Source: Holacanthus passer
Lineage: Eukaryota; Chordata; Actinopteri; Pomacanthidae
Reading direction: 5' to 3'
Length of the DNA: 64,000 nt
NCBI GenBank assembly: GCA_025331565.1
Contig: JAFREQ010000039.1
Location: 434,001 to 498,000 of the forward strand
The notes below the pieces were generated by a model, which was not told the origin of the DNA, made no database searches, and worked only from the letters and a program-made list of their open reading frames with translations. Positions 11,936 through 23,815 of the stretch are shown here, in pieces. Both the position numbers and the translations under genes were made by a program. Position 1 is the first letter of the stretch. Each line of letters begins with the position of its first letter.

Positions 11936-12195
11936 TTCACTTAGGTTCATATAGAACATGTTTAAAAAAGGAAAGAAACTGTACATTTGTATGTATTATT
12001 CTGTCTCTGACTTTTTTTTATCAAGTGATGCAAACACAAACTGATCCAACTCAAAATATTTCCTAATTTTCTGATTGAAATAATTCTTTAATTAATTTTA
12101 CACAGTATTGTATGTAGACAAAGTTGTACAAGGGCTTTGCTAGTACAAAATTCATGTTATTCTATTTTTTATGTTAATAAACTATATTCTAAAAT

Positions 12196-13870
12196 TTAAA
12201 TCAAGAACTCTCTGGTTTTTCAGGATAAATTATCAGGATACTCTTTAAACTGGTAGCATTACCAAACGATATATTGTAATATCATTATTGATCAACATGG
12301 GAAACAGATATTGTAATGATATTTTTTGCCTTATCATCATATTTGTAATCTCCAGAAGAAGGCAATGTCACAGTCATGGCCACTATACATTGATTTACCT
12401 GATTGGGCAGATGTGGCGTGATCTCTCTCAAGCTCTTTTTCATTCTTAACAAGACTACTCTTCTCTTACTTTCCATGCAACTCCATGTATATCTTCAAGA
12501 GGAGATTGGCCAAAATTCATATCAAGAGTACAAAGACATGCTAAAGACAGAGTTCTTGGAGAGAGATCAGGGTGACAGTGGTGTGCAGTCAGGGGGATAA
12601 GACCCCAGATTTTGAGTGTGGCCATCCAGAAATAGGAGAAACACTGACTTCAGATGAAGTTGGACTACACTTTTTATGGCCTTGTTTGTCTCAAGTATAG
12701 TGAATTGCTCATCGGTGTGAATGAGAGTGTTTGTCTATGGCTTCATCATTACTAATATGTTTTGGTTTTAAGATGCATAACTTTTACTACATTCACACCT
12801 TGTGTTCACATGACTCTGGTGTTTTAGAATCCCTAAAAGGGAGCTAAAAGCGCTTTTGAGTTCCATGCACAGCCCCCTTAGAAACCTTTTGTCTAGCCAT
12901 GATCTGACACTAAGAAAGCCCCTCTTTGCTTAGAAGAACAATTTGACTTCTGAAAGTTAGTTCTGATGCCGTGTTTCCCACTATCATAATGCTACATAGT
13001 AAGCAATGATCTGCTGGAAACCTGGGGCATGCTGCAAGTTGAGTTACTTTAACGAACCTCTAATGAGTAAATTAATTCCACGTGAGTGTCATATGAATAC
13101 TTTCTTAAAAGCGATACAACTGGAGGGAAGTCTGACCTTTTGTACAAAGAAGTTTAGTTGGTCAAAGAAATTTGATTAAATTTGATTGCTGACTGAGAAA
13201 TAGTGCAGAATTTTAAATGTTTCTTCCTCATTTTACATGTCATAACTAGAAAAACTTTTCAACATTGAGAGCATCAAAATGAATCCATTATTTAGGTACA
13301 CATACCTTTACTTTCTTACATTCACACAAAACTGATTTGAACATCATTTTATTTCTCTAGAATGACGTTCATGTCAGTTTTATCTGACTGTGTGTAAATA
13401 CTGAATTTGTGTTGTTGCTTCGATGTTAAAAGTTTGCTGGTGGATAGCTTTTTGCTAGCCTGTGGTTTGTATGTTTAATGATTTTGCAGTGGTATACAGC
13501 ATACAGATCCTCTACTTAAGTAAAAGTACGAATACCACACTGAGAAAATACCTCACTGCAAGTATAACTGCTGCATTAAAAACCTTACCTAGGTTAAAGT
13601 ATGTATTATCACCAAAATGATGTTTGTGCATTAATGTTACTGCTGTAGATGTTTAAGGTTGAGGTCATTTGACTTTTTATTTCATATTATTTTATTGTAG
13701 TGTTGAGTAGTTTAATCTATAGCAATGTATCATGTGCTATAAGGTCATCCTTTGTTTGTAATGTCACTGTCGTATATAAAAAAAACAACAACAACTTTTC
13801 ATGAGCTCAGAAAAACATTTTTGTTATCAGCTTTGTGCATTTTCACTCCAAATTGCTCCATTGCAATCAG
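12196..13870. other. Unique-looking intron sequence, no gene recognised
   Basis: Part of the presumed hmga2 intron 3. No exon with an AT-hook coding block is present, and no element family is recognised. It is one of the longest repeat-poor parts of this intron in the window and would be a reasonable place to look for conserved non-coding sequence. Confidence 0.4.
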
Positions 13871-13877
13871 CCACCAT

Positions 13878-13962
13878 GAATGTGGGTAAATGAATGATGG
13901 CTTGCTTTGTAAAAGTGCTTTGAGTGATCTAATAAGACAAGAACAGCGATATATAAATAAAT
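13878..13962 (+). mobile_element. SINE 3' fragment
   Basis: TGAATGTGGGTAAATGAATG, then AAAAGTGCTTTGAGTG, then AATAAGACAAGAACAGCGATATATAAAT matches the 3' half of the tRNA-derived fish SINE seen at 17095-17365 and 41215-41365 (GCTTTGAGTGG...GACTAGAAAAGCGCTATATAAAT). Confidence 0.6.
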
Positions 13963-13994
13963 TTTAATTGTTTATTTAGCTTAAGAAGTAATTT

Positions 13995-14330
13995 CTCAAC
14001 TATGGCTGGGTGATATGGACTAAAATTAATATCATAGTATTTTTCACCCTTTGGGCGGTGCCGGTATTATATCACATTTTCGTTTTTTGTATGTTCTGTA
14101 AAGAGTTATGTAAATAAAGTTAATATTTGGATAGTATAATAAATAATTTGTATACCTATCGTTACTTATATCTTTTGCTACGTATAGCGTGATTGCTGGA
14201 GTAATATCTTTCCATCTCTTACTGCTCTTGTTCTTGCTGTAGTAAACGATGCCTGGAGTCATACGAGGAAATCGGGGGGGATCCAATAAACGTGCCAATT
14301 GTAGACGCAAAATAATGTGGTTCAGCATTT
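13995..14330 (-). mobile_element. hAT-type transposon fragment
   Basis: Starts with CTATGGCTGGGTGATATGG, close to the terminal GGCTGGGCGATATGG motif of common fish hAT-related elements. The minus strand encodes SKRWKDITPAITLYVAKDIS (about 14171-14230), resembling the N-terminal region of ZBED-type hAT transposases just before the catalytic core. Nothing of the DDE core or the dimerisation domain is left. Confidence 0.55.
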
Positions 14331-14625
14331 TTAAAGATCCAAACTCCCCTTCATTTGCCTCAAAGTTTGTTCAGTTCTTTGAACCTAGACACAATGTGTA
14401 TTCCATATTCTTTCTATTTAATTCTGTTTTGTAACTATCTTTCATTTCCAGTTGAAACACAAACTATAGTCAGGTTTAAAATTCTAGTAAATTGTATTCT
14501 AGAATCATATTTGCCTAGCCACTTAATGACATTTTTTGGTAAATAATAAAAGAACTGTTCTTCATCCTCTTAATGATTGCAAGTAGAGAAAAAAACATTA
14601 ACTTCTCTCTTCTGCTCTCTTGCAG

Positions 14626-14658
14626 CCACAGCAAGTTGTTCAGAAAAAGTCTGCTCAG
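14626..14658 (+). CDS. hmga2: hmga2, penultimate coding exon (exon 4)
   Basis: HMGA2 is a small nuclear architectural protein that bends AT-rich DNA through three AT-hooks and controls growth and progenitor proliferation. This exon follows a polypyrimidine tract ending TTGCAG and is followed by GTAAGAG. It encodes PQQVVQKKSAQ, differing from human HMGA2 (PQQVVQKKPAQ) at one residue. The human exon 4 is also 33 bp and in phase 0, so length, phase and sequence agree. This is the linker between the third AT-hook and the acidic tail. The AT-hook exons are not in the window; no AT-hook coding block was found in 1-14625, consistent with the very long intron 3 known from mammals. A minus-strand open frame across this exon is a shadow. 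Confidence 0.9.
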
Positions 14659-15039
14659 GTAAGAGATCCTGAGATTTGTATCACTATCATAGGTTGTAAA
14701 AAACCTCATTTTCCTCCTAAGAAGAAAGGAGTCCTGGGATAATGTCTGTTCTACATAGTGTAATTGGGGTGAGGTAAACATAGCTTTGTTTAATCTGATT
14801 GGGTTTTTTGTATTTTGAAACAGGTCCTCCAGACAGAACAGCAAAATATGTTGTCTGGCATTGCCTCCCAAAACCAAGCATACTAAAATTTCTTAAAAGA
14901 GGTTTCACACAAGTAATAATGTCAGTCAGAATTGTTTCAACCACTAGAGGTTACTTGTTGCACTTCTCAGATGCTTAGAACAACCGTATAGCTGCTGAAA
15001 CAGTAACTCTGCCTGTAGCTAAAGCTCACACTAGTGCCG
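14659..15039. other. hmga2 intron 4, first part, no gene recognised
   Basis: The intron runs 14659-18404 (3746 bp). Its first 380 bp hold no recognisable element. Confidence 0.6.
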
Positions 15040-15937
15040 ACCTTTTTACTTATGAAATTGATACAAGGAATGGGGATGGACCCAAATGCAACACACAGTA
15101 ATGGATGGTGGAGAAGGCCTTTAATAAGGGCAAAAGGAAATCTTGACAAACAAAAACTCACAGCAGGGTAGTGTCCAGGACAGTCCAAAAACCAGGGGAA
15201 CAGGCAGACAAAAACCACAAACATGAAACAAGAAACTGAGAGCAGATCCAAAAAACAGCATACAACTGACAGGCATGAAGGAAACAAGAACAAGAGGAGA
15301 AACAATCCAGCAAGGGCTGACAGAAATGGAGTGGCTTATATAATGTCCTGATGGTGATTAGCTGCAGCTGGGAACACAGGTGACTAGATGAGGTGGGAGT
15401 GGCTGACAGGTAAGGTGAGGCAGAGGCAGGGTGAGTAGAAAAGTACTGGGACCTGAGGTGAGAAACTATGGCAGGTGAATAGTGACAGACTGACAGAACT
15501 TAGACATGACAGGACTACGACAAGACAAGACTACGATAAGACAAGACTATGATAAGACAAGACTGGACTATGACATGACAAGGCAGAACTGAAAGAACTA
15601 CGACATGAACAGAACCATAACTGACAGAACTATAACAGACTAAGGCCAAACAGAAACTAAGACTGAACTATGACCTAGGACACTGACAGGAAACTATGAC
15701 ATGAAAACTAAGGCAGGTAAACTAAGACAGAACATGGCAGGACAAAGACAAGACATGAACAGGACTCAGACATGACCACAGACATGGACTGGAAACAGAT
15801 AAGGCAGGGAAAGACTAGGGCTGATCAAAAACTAATGATAAACAGAGGCCTGGCTGGCAGAACTGTGACAGAACAAAATCTAAGGCTGAACAAAAACTAA
15901 ACAGAGGCCTGTCTAGCAGAACTGTGACAGAAATGTT
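15040..15937 (-). mobile_element. Unclassified non-autonomous repeat with GACA-rich body
   Basis: Read on the minus strand it opens with a TTCTGTCACAGTTCTGC block and ends with TTTGGGTCCATCC near 15060. Internally it carries purine-rich ACAAGAC/ACTATGAC tandem repeats and a degenerate 60-70 bp duplication near 15800-15935 (each copy has aaaactaa, acagaggcctg and gcagaactgtgacag). Elements of this layout are frequent in fish genomes. Family assignment is not possible by eye; an LTR-derived or hAT-like origin is conceivable. No coding potential. Confidence 0.5.
15513..15560. repeat. 16-bp minisatellite, three exact-length copies
   Basis: Units GACTACGACAAGACAA, GACTACGATAAGACAA and GACTATGATAAGACAA follow one another without gaps; related partial units extend on both sides. 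Confidence 0.85.
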
Positions 15938-15960
15938 GGGTTAGGGTTAGGAGATGAGAA

Positions 15961-16689
15961 CTGCAGCAAAAGTCACATCTGTAAATACTGTCCATACCAT
16001 CATTTGGTTGGAGAGATGGTGTCCCAGCTCCAAATTATAAACATACACCAAAAAACTATATATTGCGTACTATGGCTACCCCCAAAAAGTTAATAGACTC
16101 ATTAGTCACAGAAGCTCCTGATATGAACCTAATATTGTCAGAACAAATATCTGCATTTTTTTCTATGCATCATTCTATAAAAAAACTGTGACAGGCATTT
16201 TCACAAATTGTAAACAGAGAACAATGTCGAAAAAGGAGGGCAGAACAACACAATGCGCACCCTTTTTTTCACCTTAATTTCTGCTATCTACCCTGATGCT
16301 CTCAGCTCCTCCACCCAGAGTGATCGACACTTGGGTGACAGAGCTGTTAGGATCCACTCGACTCCACTGGTCCAAAGTAAATCAAAGATGCACTCCGAAA
16401 TGACTACGCCATATGACAGTAATGGCACTAAAATTTGAATCTGACAAGGAAAACATGAGACTTGACATGTATGCTTTTCTAGGAGGGGTGGCTGCTCTGC
16501 AGGTACACTGGACTATAGTCTGGGTAGAGGCAATGAATAATACAATATTTATAATAATATTTATAATATTTCTCATAATTCTAGGTAAAATGTATTCCAG
16601 AAAAAAACACCAGCAATAACATTTAAACATGCCCTTGTCACACATGGTAAGATTCTTCATGAAGTTGTTACCACTGAAGGCCATAGGAA
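15961..16689. other. hmga2 intron 4, no gene recognised
   Basis: No exon or known repeat seen. Open frames of 60-100 codons on both strands overlap each other and show no domain. Confidence 0.4.
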
Positions 16690-17740
16690 TACATGGCTCA
16701 ATAGAGTTATGACTTTCAGTCAGCCTGACTACAGTGCTGAAAAGAAACCTGGAGTTGTTCTTAGTTTCTGTCTATTAATGATGAGTAATAGGCTGCTCTG
16801 GCATTGTGGAGGGTCTTCCTATATGTTTTAAGACTATCTTGCCCAATTCAATGAGATTATTGGTGGAACGCCATTTCCTTTCAAGTTTTTGTGATGTTTG
16901 CTTTAATTTGAAGGGTTTAGGGGTTATACCGTGGAGCTAATCTCCTTTGTATTACTATCTTCTTTTTTAGAGGGGCAATAGTGACATGTACCCCTCACAG
17001 TGAGCCAGCAGCACTATCAACATGATGATCATTTTGCTGGGACTAAAGCTAGCACAGGAGTCCTATATATTGTGCTATACTGATTTTTTTTTTGTAGGGA
17101 CAGCTGTGGCTCAGTAGGTCGGTAGCTCAGTCCCAACCTTCTCCAGTTTGTATGCTGAAATGTCCTTGAGAAGATACTGTGTGTGTAAATCAGCATAGAA
17201 ATAGAGAAATAGAGCTTTGCACAGAAAGCTAATGAGCCTGATGAGCAGGTTAGCACCTTGCATGGCAGCCTCAGCCATGTGTGTATGAATGTGGCATGTC
17301 TTGAAAAGTGCCGAGTGATGAATAGACTAGAAAAGCACATACAATACAGCAGTCCATTTACTATTTAGTCCAGGAATAGTAATGCAACTTAGGTTAAGTA
17401 GGTTGTTAAATAATGGTCTGATAGAACAAGATTCTGTGGGAAGACTATTAAGCGTTCAATGCTATTTGCAAGAATAAGGTTATCATCATTGATGTCCACA
17501 TGAATATTAAAATCACTTACAATAATTACCTTATGTGTCTTAAGGACCGAACTTACTAAAAATTAAAAACAGAGAATTCAGATAAAAATTCATGATTTGC
17601 AGTAGAGTGTAACAAACAGAATTGGCTGTAGTGTTTTCCAGGTGTGTTTTGGGAACGTGAATCATGAATCCTTGTCCACAACGATGCAAACCAGAGGGTA
17701 TAGCATCTCTGAAGAATGAAGTGGTACTTCTCCGTATTTT
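16690..17740 (-). mobile_element. L2-type LINE, internal (endonuclease to linker) part
   Basis: Plus-strand 16690-17063 is closely similar to 48737-49100 in dera intron 5 (ATGGCTCAATAGAGTTATGA, GTGCTGAAAAGAAACCTGG, GAGGGGCAATAG, AGGAGTCCTATAT). After an inserted SINE the L2 continues to about 17740; 17491-17545 (ATGTCCACATGAATATTAAAATCACTTACAATAATTACC region) is antisense to the endonuclease motif that encodes GDFNIHVD in intact relatives. The copy lies antisense to hmga2. Confidence 0.65.
17095..17365 (+). mobile_element. tRNA-derived SINE inserted in L2
   Basis: Begins GACAGCTGTGGCTCAGTAGG, whose TGGCTCAGTAGG fits a Pol III A box. It continues with AATGTCCTTGAGAAGATACTG and ACCTTGCATGGCAGCC, and ends with GACTAGAAAAGCAC...CAGTCCATTTACTATTT. 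The B box is eroded. The same family appears at 13878 and 41215. Confidence 0.7.
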
Positions 17741-18404
17741 ATAAATATTTCTTCTTCATTGTATGTGTCATAACTTCTTGCATTTTTAAATGTTTCCGAA
17801 TCCTCACACTTTCTGATTATTTTCTAACGTATGTAAAGATATGAGAGATTTTCAATGTGGTTTTGGACCCAAGTACCACTGACGAATGAATGCCATTTCT
17901 GAGTAGCCTAACCTTTTCTGAATACAATTAATATGGCGTGCAAAGCTAGGTCAGGTAGTGAATTTGCTATAAGCATTAAATAAAAGGAACACAAATCTGA
18001 AGAAAGAACAGAGGGCCAACTCTGTTCTTACTTCAGATTTACTACCACTGCTGAGTTTGAGTTTGTGTTTTAATCTGACTTAAAATGTTATTAACAACTA
18101 GCTTATCTACTATCGAAATAAAACTGATTTGCATTGAAATGATGGTTCTTCATCAGGGATGGCTCTGTCCCATCATGCACATGCCCATTTCCTGTCAAAG
18201 ATTAACAGTTCACTTTCTGACCATGTTGAATTTAGCTTCTTCATTAAACCCATGAACAAATGACTGGACAGCTCTGTTTCTGGTCATTCTTATCTTGAAG
18301 TGATCCTGTAGCCACACTGGTATGACATAGGCATTCAATAACAGAACTGAAAAGGTTCTGAAAATGACATTTTAATGACACAGACATCTTGTTTGTATTT
18401 CTAG
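17741..18404. other. hmga2 intron 4, last part
   Basis: No repeat recognised. Ends in TTTGTATTTCTAG, the acceptor of the last coding exon. Confidence 0.6.
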
Positions 18405-18434
18405 GTTGTAGAAGAAGAAGAATCGGAGGACTAA
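18405..18434 (+). CDS. hmga2: hmga2, last coding exon (exon 5) with stop codon
   Basis: Joined in phase 0 to exon 4, it encodes VVEEEESED and stops at TAA (18432-18434). This is the acidic C-terminal tail of HMGA2, which modulates DNA binding and self-association. The human tail (EETEETSSQESAEED) has 15 residues, so the fish tail is shorter and lacks most of the serine/threonine phosphorylation sites; only one serine remains. The acceptor is TTTCTAG. The identification is reinforced by the let-7 site 19 bases after the stop, in the same context as in mammals. Confidence 0.87.
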   Translation, partial: VVEEEESED

Positions 18435-18452
18435 GCTTCTGCACCATGAAAT

Positions 18453-18460
18453 CTACCTCA
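18453..18460 (+). promoter_or_regulatory. let-7 seed match (8mer) in hmga2 3' UTR
   Basis: CTACCTCA, full 8mer, starting 19 bases after the stop codon, inside the block conserved with mammals. Confidence 0.85.
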
Positions 18461-20715
18461 TTCAGCTGTCAGGTCTTTCAAAGAGAAAGGACTGCCTTGA
18501 CCACTTATTTTTGACTTCTTCTTCTGTGACCTTTCACATTATTTTACTTTGTTTGATTTCATTTAGGGAATTTCCATACATGATCTCTCACTGAACAGGC
18601 TGAAATGTTCAGTTCATGTCTGCATCTTTAAATTCTTTCGTTTTTCACACACCATCCAGAATGCTGCAACACTGGGGACACGAAAAGAAAGGTTTAGTAA
18701 TTGGACTGATGTTACTAGCTACCTATTGACTGAATAAAGATAATTAGTTTAGCTTCAGACATTCTGCCTGTCAAACCAGACAAATGAAGCACACATATGT
18801 GTTATCAGCCCTGTACAAGAAACTTACACTCCTCAATGAGAATGAACTAAAAACAAAAAGAAACAGACAAACACAATGTGACTGTGCCCCAAATGTTAAG
18901 ATTGTGGTTTAGGATCCTTAGAGTATCATCATCTTCAAATAAGCGAGAGCATTAGCAGGGGGTCAAGTCAAGTCAGTTTGTATTTATAGTTTCACAAATC
19001 ACAATCAATTACAATCTGTACAGCGTATGACACCCTCTAACCTTGCACCCTTGATTTGGTTAAAGGTGCATCATGAAGACTACACCTTTGTACTGAGGTG
19101 CAATCAAATTCACTCACAATGCTACTGCAGTGGATGGATGGAAATTCACATATTTTTCACTGATTTACCAGACACTGGTAGAAAAGAGAATGCTCAGCTT
19201 TATTTCTAAAATATACCAGAAAATTGTCTTTGCAATTATTTTTCTTGTAACCATGGCTAATATCCAAGCATGAGCTAAATCGAGCATTAGTTGTTTAAAT
19301 CCATAACTGAAGCTAAACTAGCGGCACATTTTAGAAATTTTCTTTGACGGATTAATGTCAATTATGGATGACCTGTCTGCTAAGTTCCACTAATGCGCAG
19401 TATTTCAAAGAATGGTTGTTAAAATTTAAATGAAAAAAATGCTTAATCACCTAATCTTTTATATTTTATTTGTCCTCACATTTTATTTAGCAGAAAGCAA
19501 TATATGAATGATTCAGGTAGCAGCTTCTCATTTTTAACCAGTACTGATTCCAGTGCCTGGAATGAAACATGGCTTTTGTCTAGTCAATGTGCTTTCTGCA
19601 GGCTGTGTCTGTACTTAGTCAAAGATAGTAACACCTAACACCACTCTATGTTGGAGTGAATGGTGTGTTTTTGCAGTTTAACGCAACAGAGTGGAAATTG
19701 TTCTCTAGTGAAATGATCAGGTGACTGCGATCATATTAGCTTCAGCCTTCGGAATCTCCTACTTAAACTCTCATTCATTCATTCAAATTTTAGTCAATGC
19801 TGATTTCATTTTTGAAGTATAGCTGCAGGCTGTGCAAATTCATGTAGAGTTTCTAACTTCTCAGATAACAAAAATTGGAAAATAGACTCAATAAAGATCA
19901 GAATGGATTCTGTCCACTAAACAAATCCATCTGGAATCTAAATCATTACGTTCCCTGTGGGACAACATTAAATGACCCATAAATAAAATTGATCGTTGTG
20001 ATTGTTAATCAATCTTTAGTCGATTTGAAAGTGGAGAACAAATTATTTATCATAATTAGTTGTGCACATCCTTGACCTTAACGTTATGAGACTGTATTGG
20101 AATGTCAGATTACCTCCAAGTAACATCTTTTTTACTGCACATCCTTCATTAAAAAAGCATATTACGTCCCCAATGTGTTTATTTGAAAGATAAGCAGTGC
20201 CTTGAAAATTAGACCCTTTGATATGTCCAAAGTCAGAGAAAATTTAAGAAGAGGTAATCGAAATTGCAAAATTATTGTGTTTAGTTCATTATCAGAACAT
20301 GTACAGAAATGATAAAGACTAGGTAGTCTAGTACAGTAGTGCCTCAAGTATGTATTTAAAGCTTTAATTTTGATACACCTAAGGTCGTGACATGACCCCA
20401 GATGCTTGATAGACTAAATCATTAGAGCACTACGTGAATTCTGCTTTGCTCTCCCTGTGGTTGGTGGACTGACATGCCTCTTTTATTGGTCTAGAAAATG
20501 ATAGATCCTCTATATACAGTGTCAGTGTCCACTACCACACTGTTTGACAATGCATCAGACTACTGTATACCATTTGTTCAGATTTACATTAACAAGCTCA
20601 TCTACATAGCTTCATTCAATTTGTTCTTTGTGCTGCATAGCTTTAAAATTTTGATTCCATCATTGGTGTCACACTGCAACTTCAAGAACAAAAACCACAA
20701 GAACAAACCACACAT

Positions 20716-20722
20716 TACCTCA
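20716..20722 (+). promoter_or_regulatory. let-7 seed match (7mer-A1)
   Basis: TACCTCA in the hmga2 3' UTR. Confidence 0.55.
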
Positions 20723-20869
20723 TGACACACTTGATATCTGAATTTAGTAGCAGCGTGACATGAGATGACTCATCTCACACTGTAACTTCAGGGAGCCTTA
20801 GATTTAGGGAAACTTGTGAAACAGTGCTTTCTGGTCACTGATATGAAATACTTTCACCTAATTTCAATA

Positions 20870-20876
20870 CTACCTC
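20870..20876 (+). promoter_or_regulatory. let-7 seed match (7mer-m8)
   Basis: CTACCTC within CAATACTACCTCTGA, the same 15 bases as a human HMGA2 let-7 site as remembered. Confidence 0.75.
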
Positions 20877-22298
20877 TGACTCAGCACAATCTGAATTCTG
20901 TTGCTCAGTACACACAAACCAATGCACGGGAAGGCAGTGTGTGTACAAGGTCATGCCAAATGTTGTCTTGTCATGAGGAATTTTGTCTGCAACTGCGTTG
21001 TTTGATTCAGTGAGGTAAAGCCTAGATAATCTGTAAAGAAGAAAATGTTAGATATGACAGAGCCATATGCATCTACATTACAGGAAAATCCAGCTTTTTA
21101 CTACAGCAACCTTTTTTGTTTTCATTTGTGACCATCTTTCCTGGTTATGACAGACAAGTGCTTTTACCAGGTTACAAGGAATGCTCATAGACATGAAGTC
21201 ATACAGCTTCTGTGCACATAACATAACATTACAGTATATTAATTAAAATAACTTTTCAGCTTCAACTGCATTATTTGAACATTTTTTAAAGTGAAAACAC
21301 ACTTCCCATTGTTTTGTTAAACCACACGTTAAACTGAGATTCAGAGCCAAGAATACAAGAGTCACAGCACTTACTTAGGGTAAAAATTTTAATGGCACAG
21401 TTGGGATTTATTCCTGCATAAGATGATAAGAGTTATTTGTAGTGATATTGATGCAAGGATCCATGGTTAATCTGAGAATGTGTTTATTTTTTCACTTGTC
21501 TGATGATTCCAGAATTCTATTGTAAAGAGTTGCCAGATCTTTGCAATGTGACTGAAATGTCATTGTAACATTCAGGCATGATGGTCAAAACTATGGAAAT
21601 AAGAAACAGGTTGTTAAAAAAGAAAATTTCCTGGAGACATTGGAGACAGACTCTATAGCCTACTGTCCAACATTTGCAGTCTCATATCCCTATGTCCATA
21701 TTTTATGCTTCAAATGTTGCAGTTACACCGAGAGTAATTTCTTTTTTGTAGTCTGTTTTAGCTTTGGTTTGTATCCACAGAAAATAGCTCAATAATTATG
21801 TAAACTCTTATAATTGATTGTATTTAATGTGAGTAATCAAATTCCATTGGAATACTTGAATAATATTATATGTGTTACACTTGTTACACAAGTAAAGTTA
21901 TTGTAAGATACAGTCTTTAGAGTTTGTCTCCATCAGAGCTCCTGCACTTGGCACTGGCTTACCTGACATTTTCTTTCTTTTCTTTCTGTTTGCTGTACGT
22001 AAAACACAAAAGTAGCTAATCTATTAAGTACTGTTTCTTTTTCTCGTTTACCTTAATGGCAATTTGTATCTGAGCATTGTAATGAAGCATATTTTTCATT
22101 ATCCAAAAACTGTGACTTTTTGACAAAACTGTTAACTTGAATCAATTTTGTACTCATTTACACAATGGTTTAATGTAGTGTTTGATTGATACTCCATGAT
22201 ATTACTGTTGTTTTTTGTTTTTGTTTTTTAATTTTTTTTTTAACTTTGAATATCTAGAGTTGTTCTTCCTGAGTTATGTTCTGCCTATATATCTACAG

Positions 22299-22305
22299 TA
22301 CCTCA
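22299..22305 (+). promoter_or_regulatory. let-7 seed match (7mer-A1)
   Basis: TACCTCA, followed 38 bases later by a second site; the pair and its spacing resemble the human pair. Confidence 0.7.
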
Positions 22306-22342
22306 AAGACTGATAAAAATGGACTCATCAATTGACAAATAC

Positions 22343-22349
22343 CTACCTC
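22343..22349 (+). promoter_or_regulatory. let-7 seed match (7mer-m8)
   Basis: CTACCTC within ACCTACCTCC, the second member of the conserved pair. Confidence 0.75.
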
Positions 22350-23160
22350 CAAAAGGAAGGACTTCAGTGGACTACTTGATCTATATCAGGACTGCAGAAG
22401 CTCCTCACTTAAAGTATCAGATCAGTCAAGCTTCCAGTCTCAGTACATTTGGATTCTCACCTTCAATGTGACTTTCAGGTTTTGAAAACGATATGTTTGG
22501 ATTTTGGATATTGTATTCATGACTATGTTTTCTTGTTTTTAATTGGCAGATACTGATATATTTGATTTGTTGTTTTGTATACTTCACACAAATATGGTTT
22601 TTCTTTTCTTTTGAAATGATTAAACCAGACGTATATGGAATTGCTTCTTACTTAGACATGGATTATACCATTTTTCACCTGTCACCAAGGCATCCTTTTA
22701 AACGTTAACATGACATTTAGAACACTGCTGGAGGTGGAGCCTCAGAGGAGTTATATTGATCCGGGCAACCTGCCTTCACCAGCAACACTGGCATGGAAAA
22801 GTGGCAATTTAACAGAGGTTGTGGTAAACTCTCACTAACCAATAACCTGCACAGTGTTTTGGACTGGAAGGGTGCCCTCAAACTGAATTCAAAGAGAATT
22901 TTCACTTTGTTTAACTGAAATCTGGCCTGTGTACTGTTGTGCAGTCTGTGTTCATTCATCACAAACTGCCTGTGTAACAACTCTACAGTTGGTAGTTGTA
23001 GCAGGTAACAAACTAGCAACATACCAGTTATGGATAATGTTTTTTCCAGGCACAAGTACTGGCCATGTCCAGAGTGACTAAGGACCATTAATTAGAACTT
23101 GAAAAATACACTGCATGTGATAATAGTCTAAGTTGACATTATCAACTTGTGCAGGTGTGT

Positions 23161-23168
23161 CTACCTCA
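23161..23168 (+). promoter_or_regulatory. let-7 seed match (8mer)
   Basis: CTACCTCA; I do not recognise a mammalian counterpart, so it may be lineage specific. Confidence 0.6.
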
Positions 23169-23815
23169 AATCACATTGCCCAGAGCAAATTTGTGCATGT
23201 TTGTGTTGACTCACAAAATTTGAACAGAGCTTAGTAGTACCATCAGCTTACTGCTCTTTCAACAATAGGCCATTTCCATGTAACCCACTGATTTCACCAG
23301 GTACACCATGACACATTTCAGAAACATCCCAGAAGTGGCTCTCCATTCTTCTCCACAGAGAATAGAGCTGGGCAGGAAGTTAGAGACAGATACAGCATAA
23401 AGTATCAGATCAATTTTCAAAATACAACACATTCCCGATTGTATCACATCAGGCAAAAAAGACCTTCTTCTATCTGTCTCTCTGCTGAGACATAGTGTGT
23501 CCTGCAGGTTAATAATTGAGCTTTTCACTGTCATTTATTTTCCCCTCTCTCTGTGGAAAATACTGTGCACCAATTAAAGTTCCGCCAGAAATGGAAACTG
23601 AAAGTGACACTTAAGTTCTGGGTTGGTATCATTTCCTTGCTCTAGCTTCAGCTGGTTCTATTTTAAAGATTTTTTCCCCCTTTCTTCATAATGTGTGCTC
23701 TTTTCTGTTATTTGTCTGAGGTTAAATTCAACCGAAACCATTTAATTATGTAGCCTATCCTTCAAAAAGCCTGTTATATAAGCTAATTTATTGTGTAGTA
23801 TGTTAGGAAAGACGA

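Larger units (their letters stand above)
7555..12195 (+). mobile_element. L1/Tx1-type LINE, nearly full length but disabled
   Basis: A two-ORF LINE. It opens with a GACTTCCGG motif (7563-7571) seen at the 5' end of many fish L1-type elements, carries a gag-like ORF1 (7693-8497) and an endonuclease plus reverse transcriptase ORF2 (9179-11935), and ends in an AT-rich 3' UTR with AATAAA near 12176. Both ORFs have stops and frame changes, and about 0.8 kb of the RT is missing. It sits in sense orientation within the presumed hmga2 intron 3. Limits are approximate; no clear target duplication was identified. Confidence 0.8.

Noticed and set aside
1..14625. Search for hmga2 exon 3 (third AT-hook)
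   Set aside because: No stretch coding for the expected RPRGRPRKW-type AT-hook with an acceptor and donor was found, so exon 3 is taken to lie upstream of the window.
14515..14877. 120-codon minus-strand open frame
   Set aside because: It runs antisense across hmga2 exon 4 and its splice sites, with no domain.
22321..22470. Open frame starting MDSSIDKYLPPKG
   Set aside because: It coincides with a block that resembles the human HMGA2 3' UTR and contains a let-7 site; conservation is explained at the RNA level.
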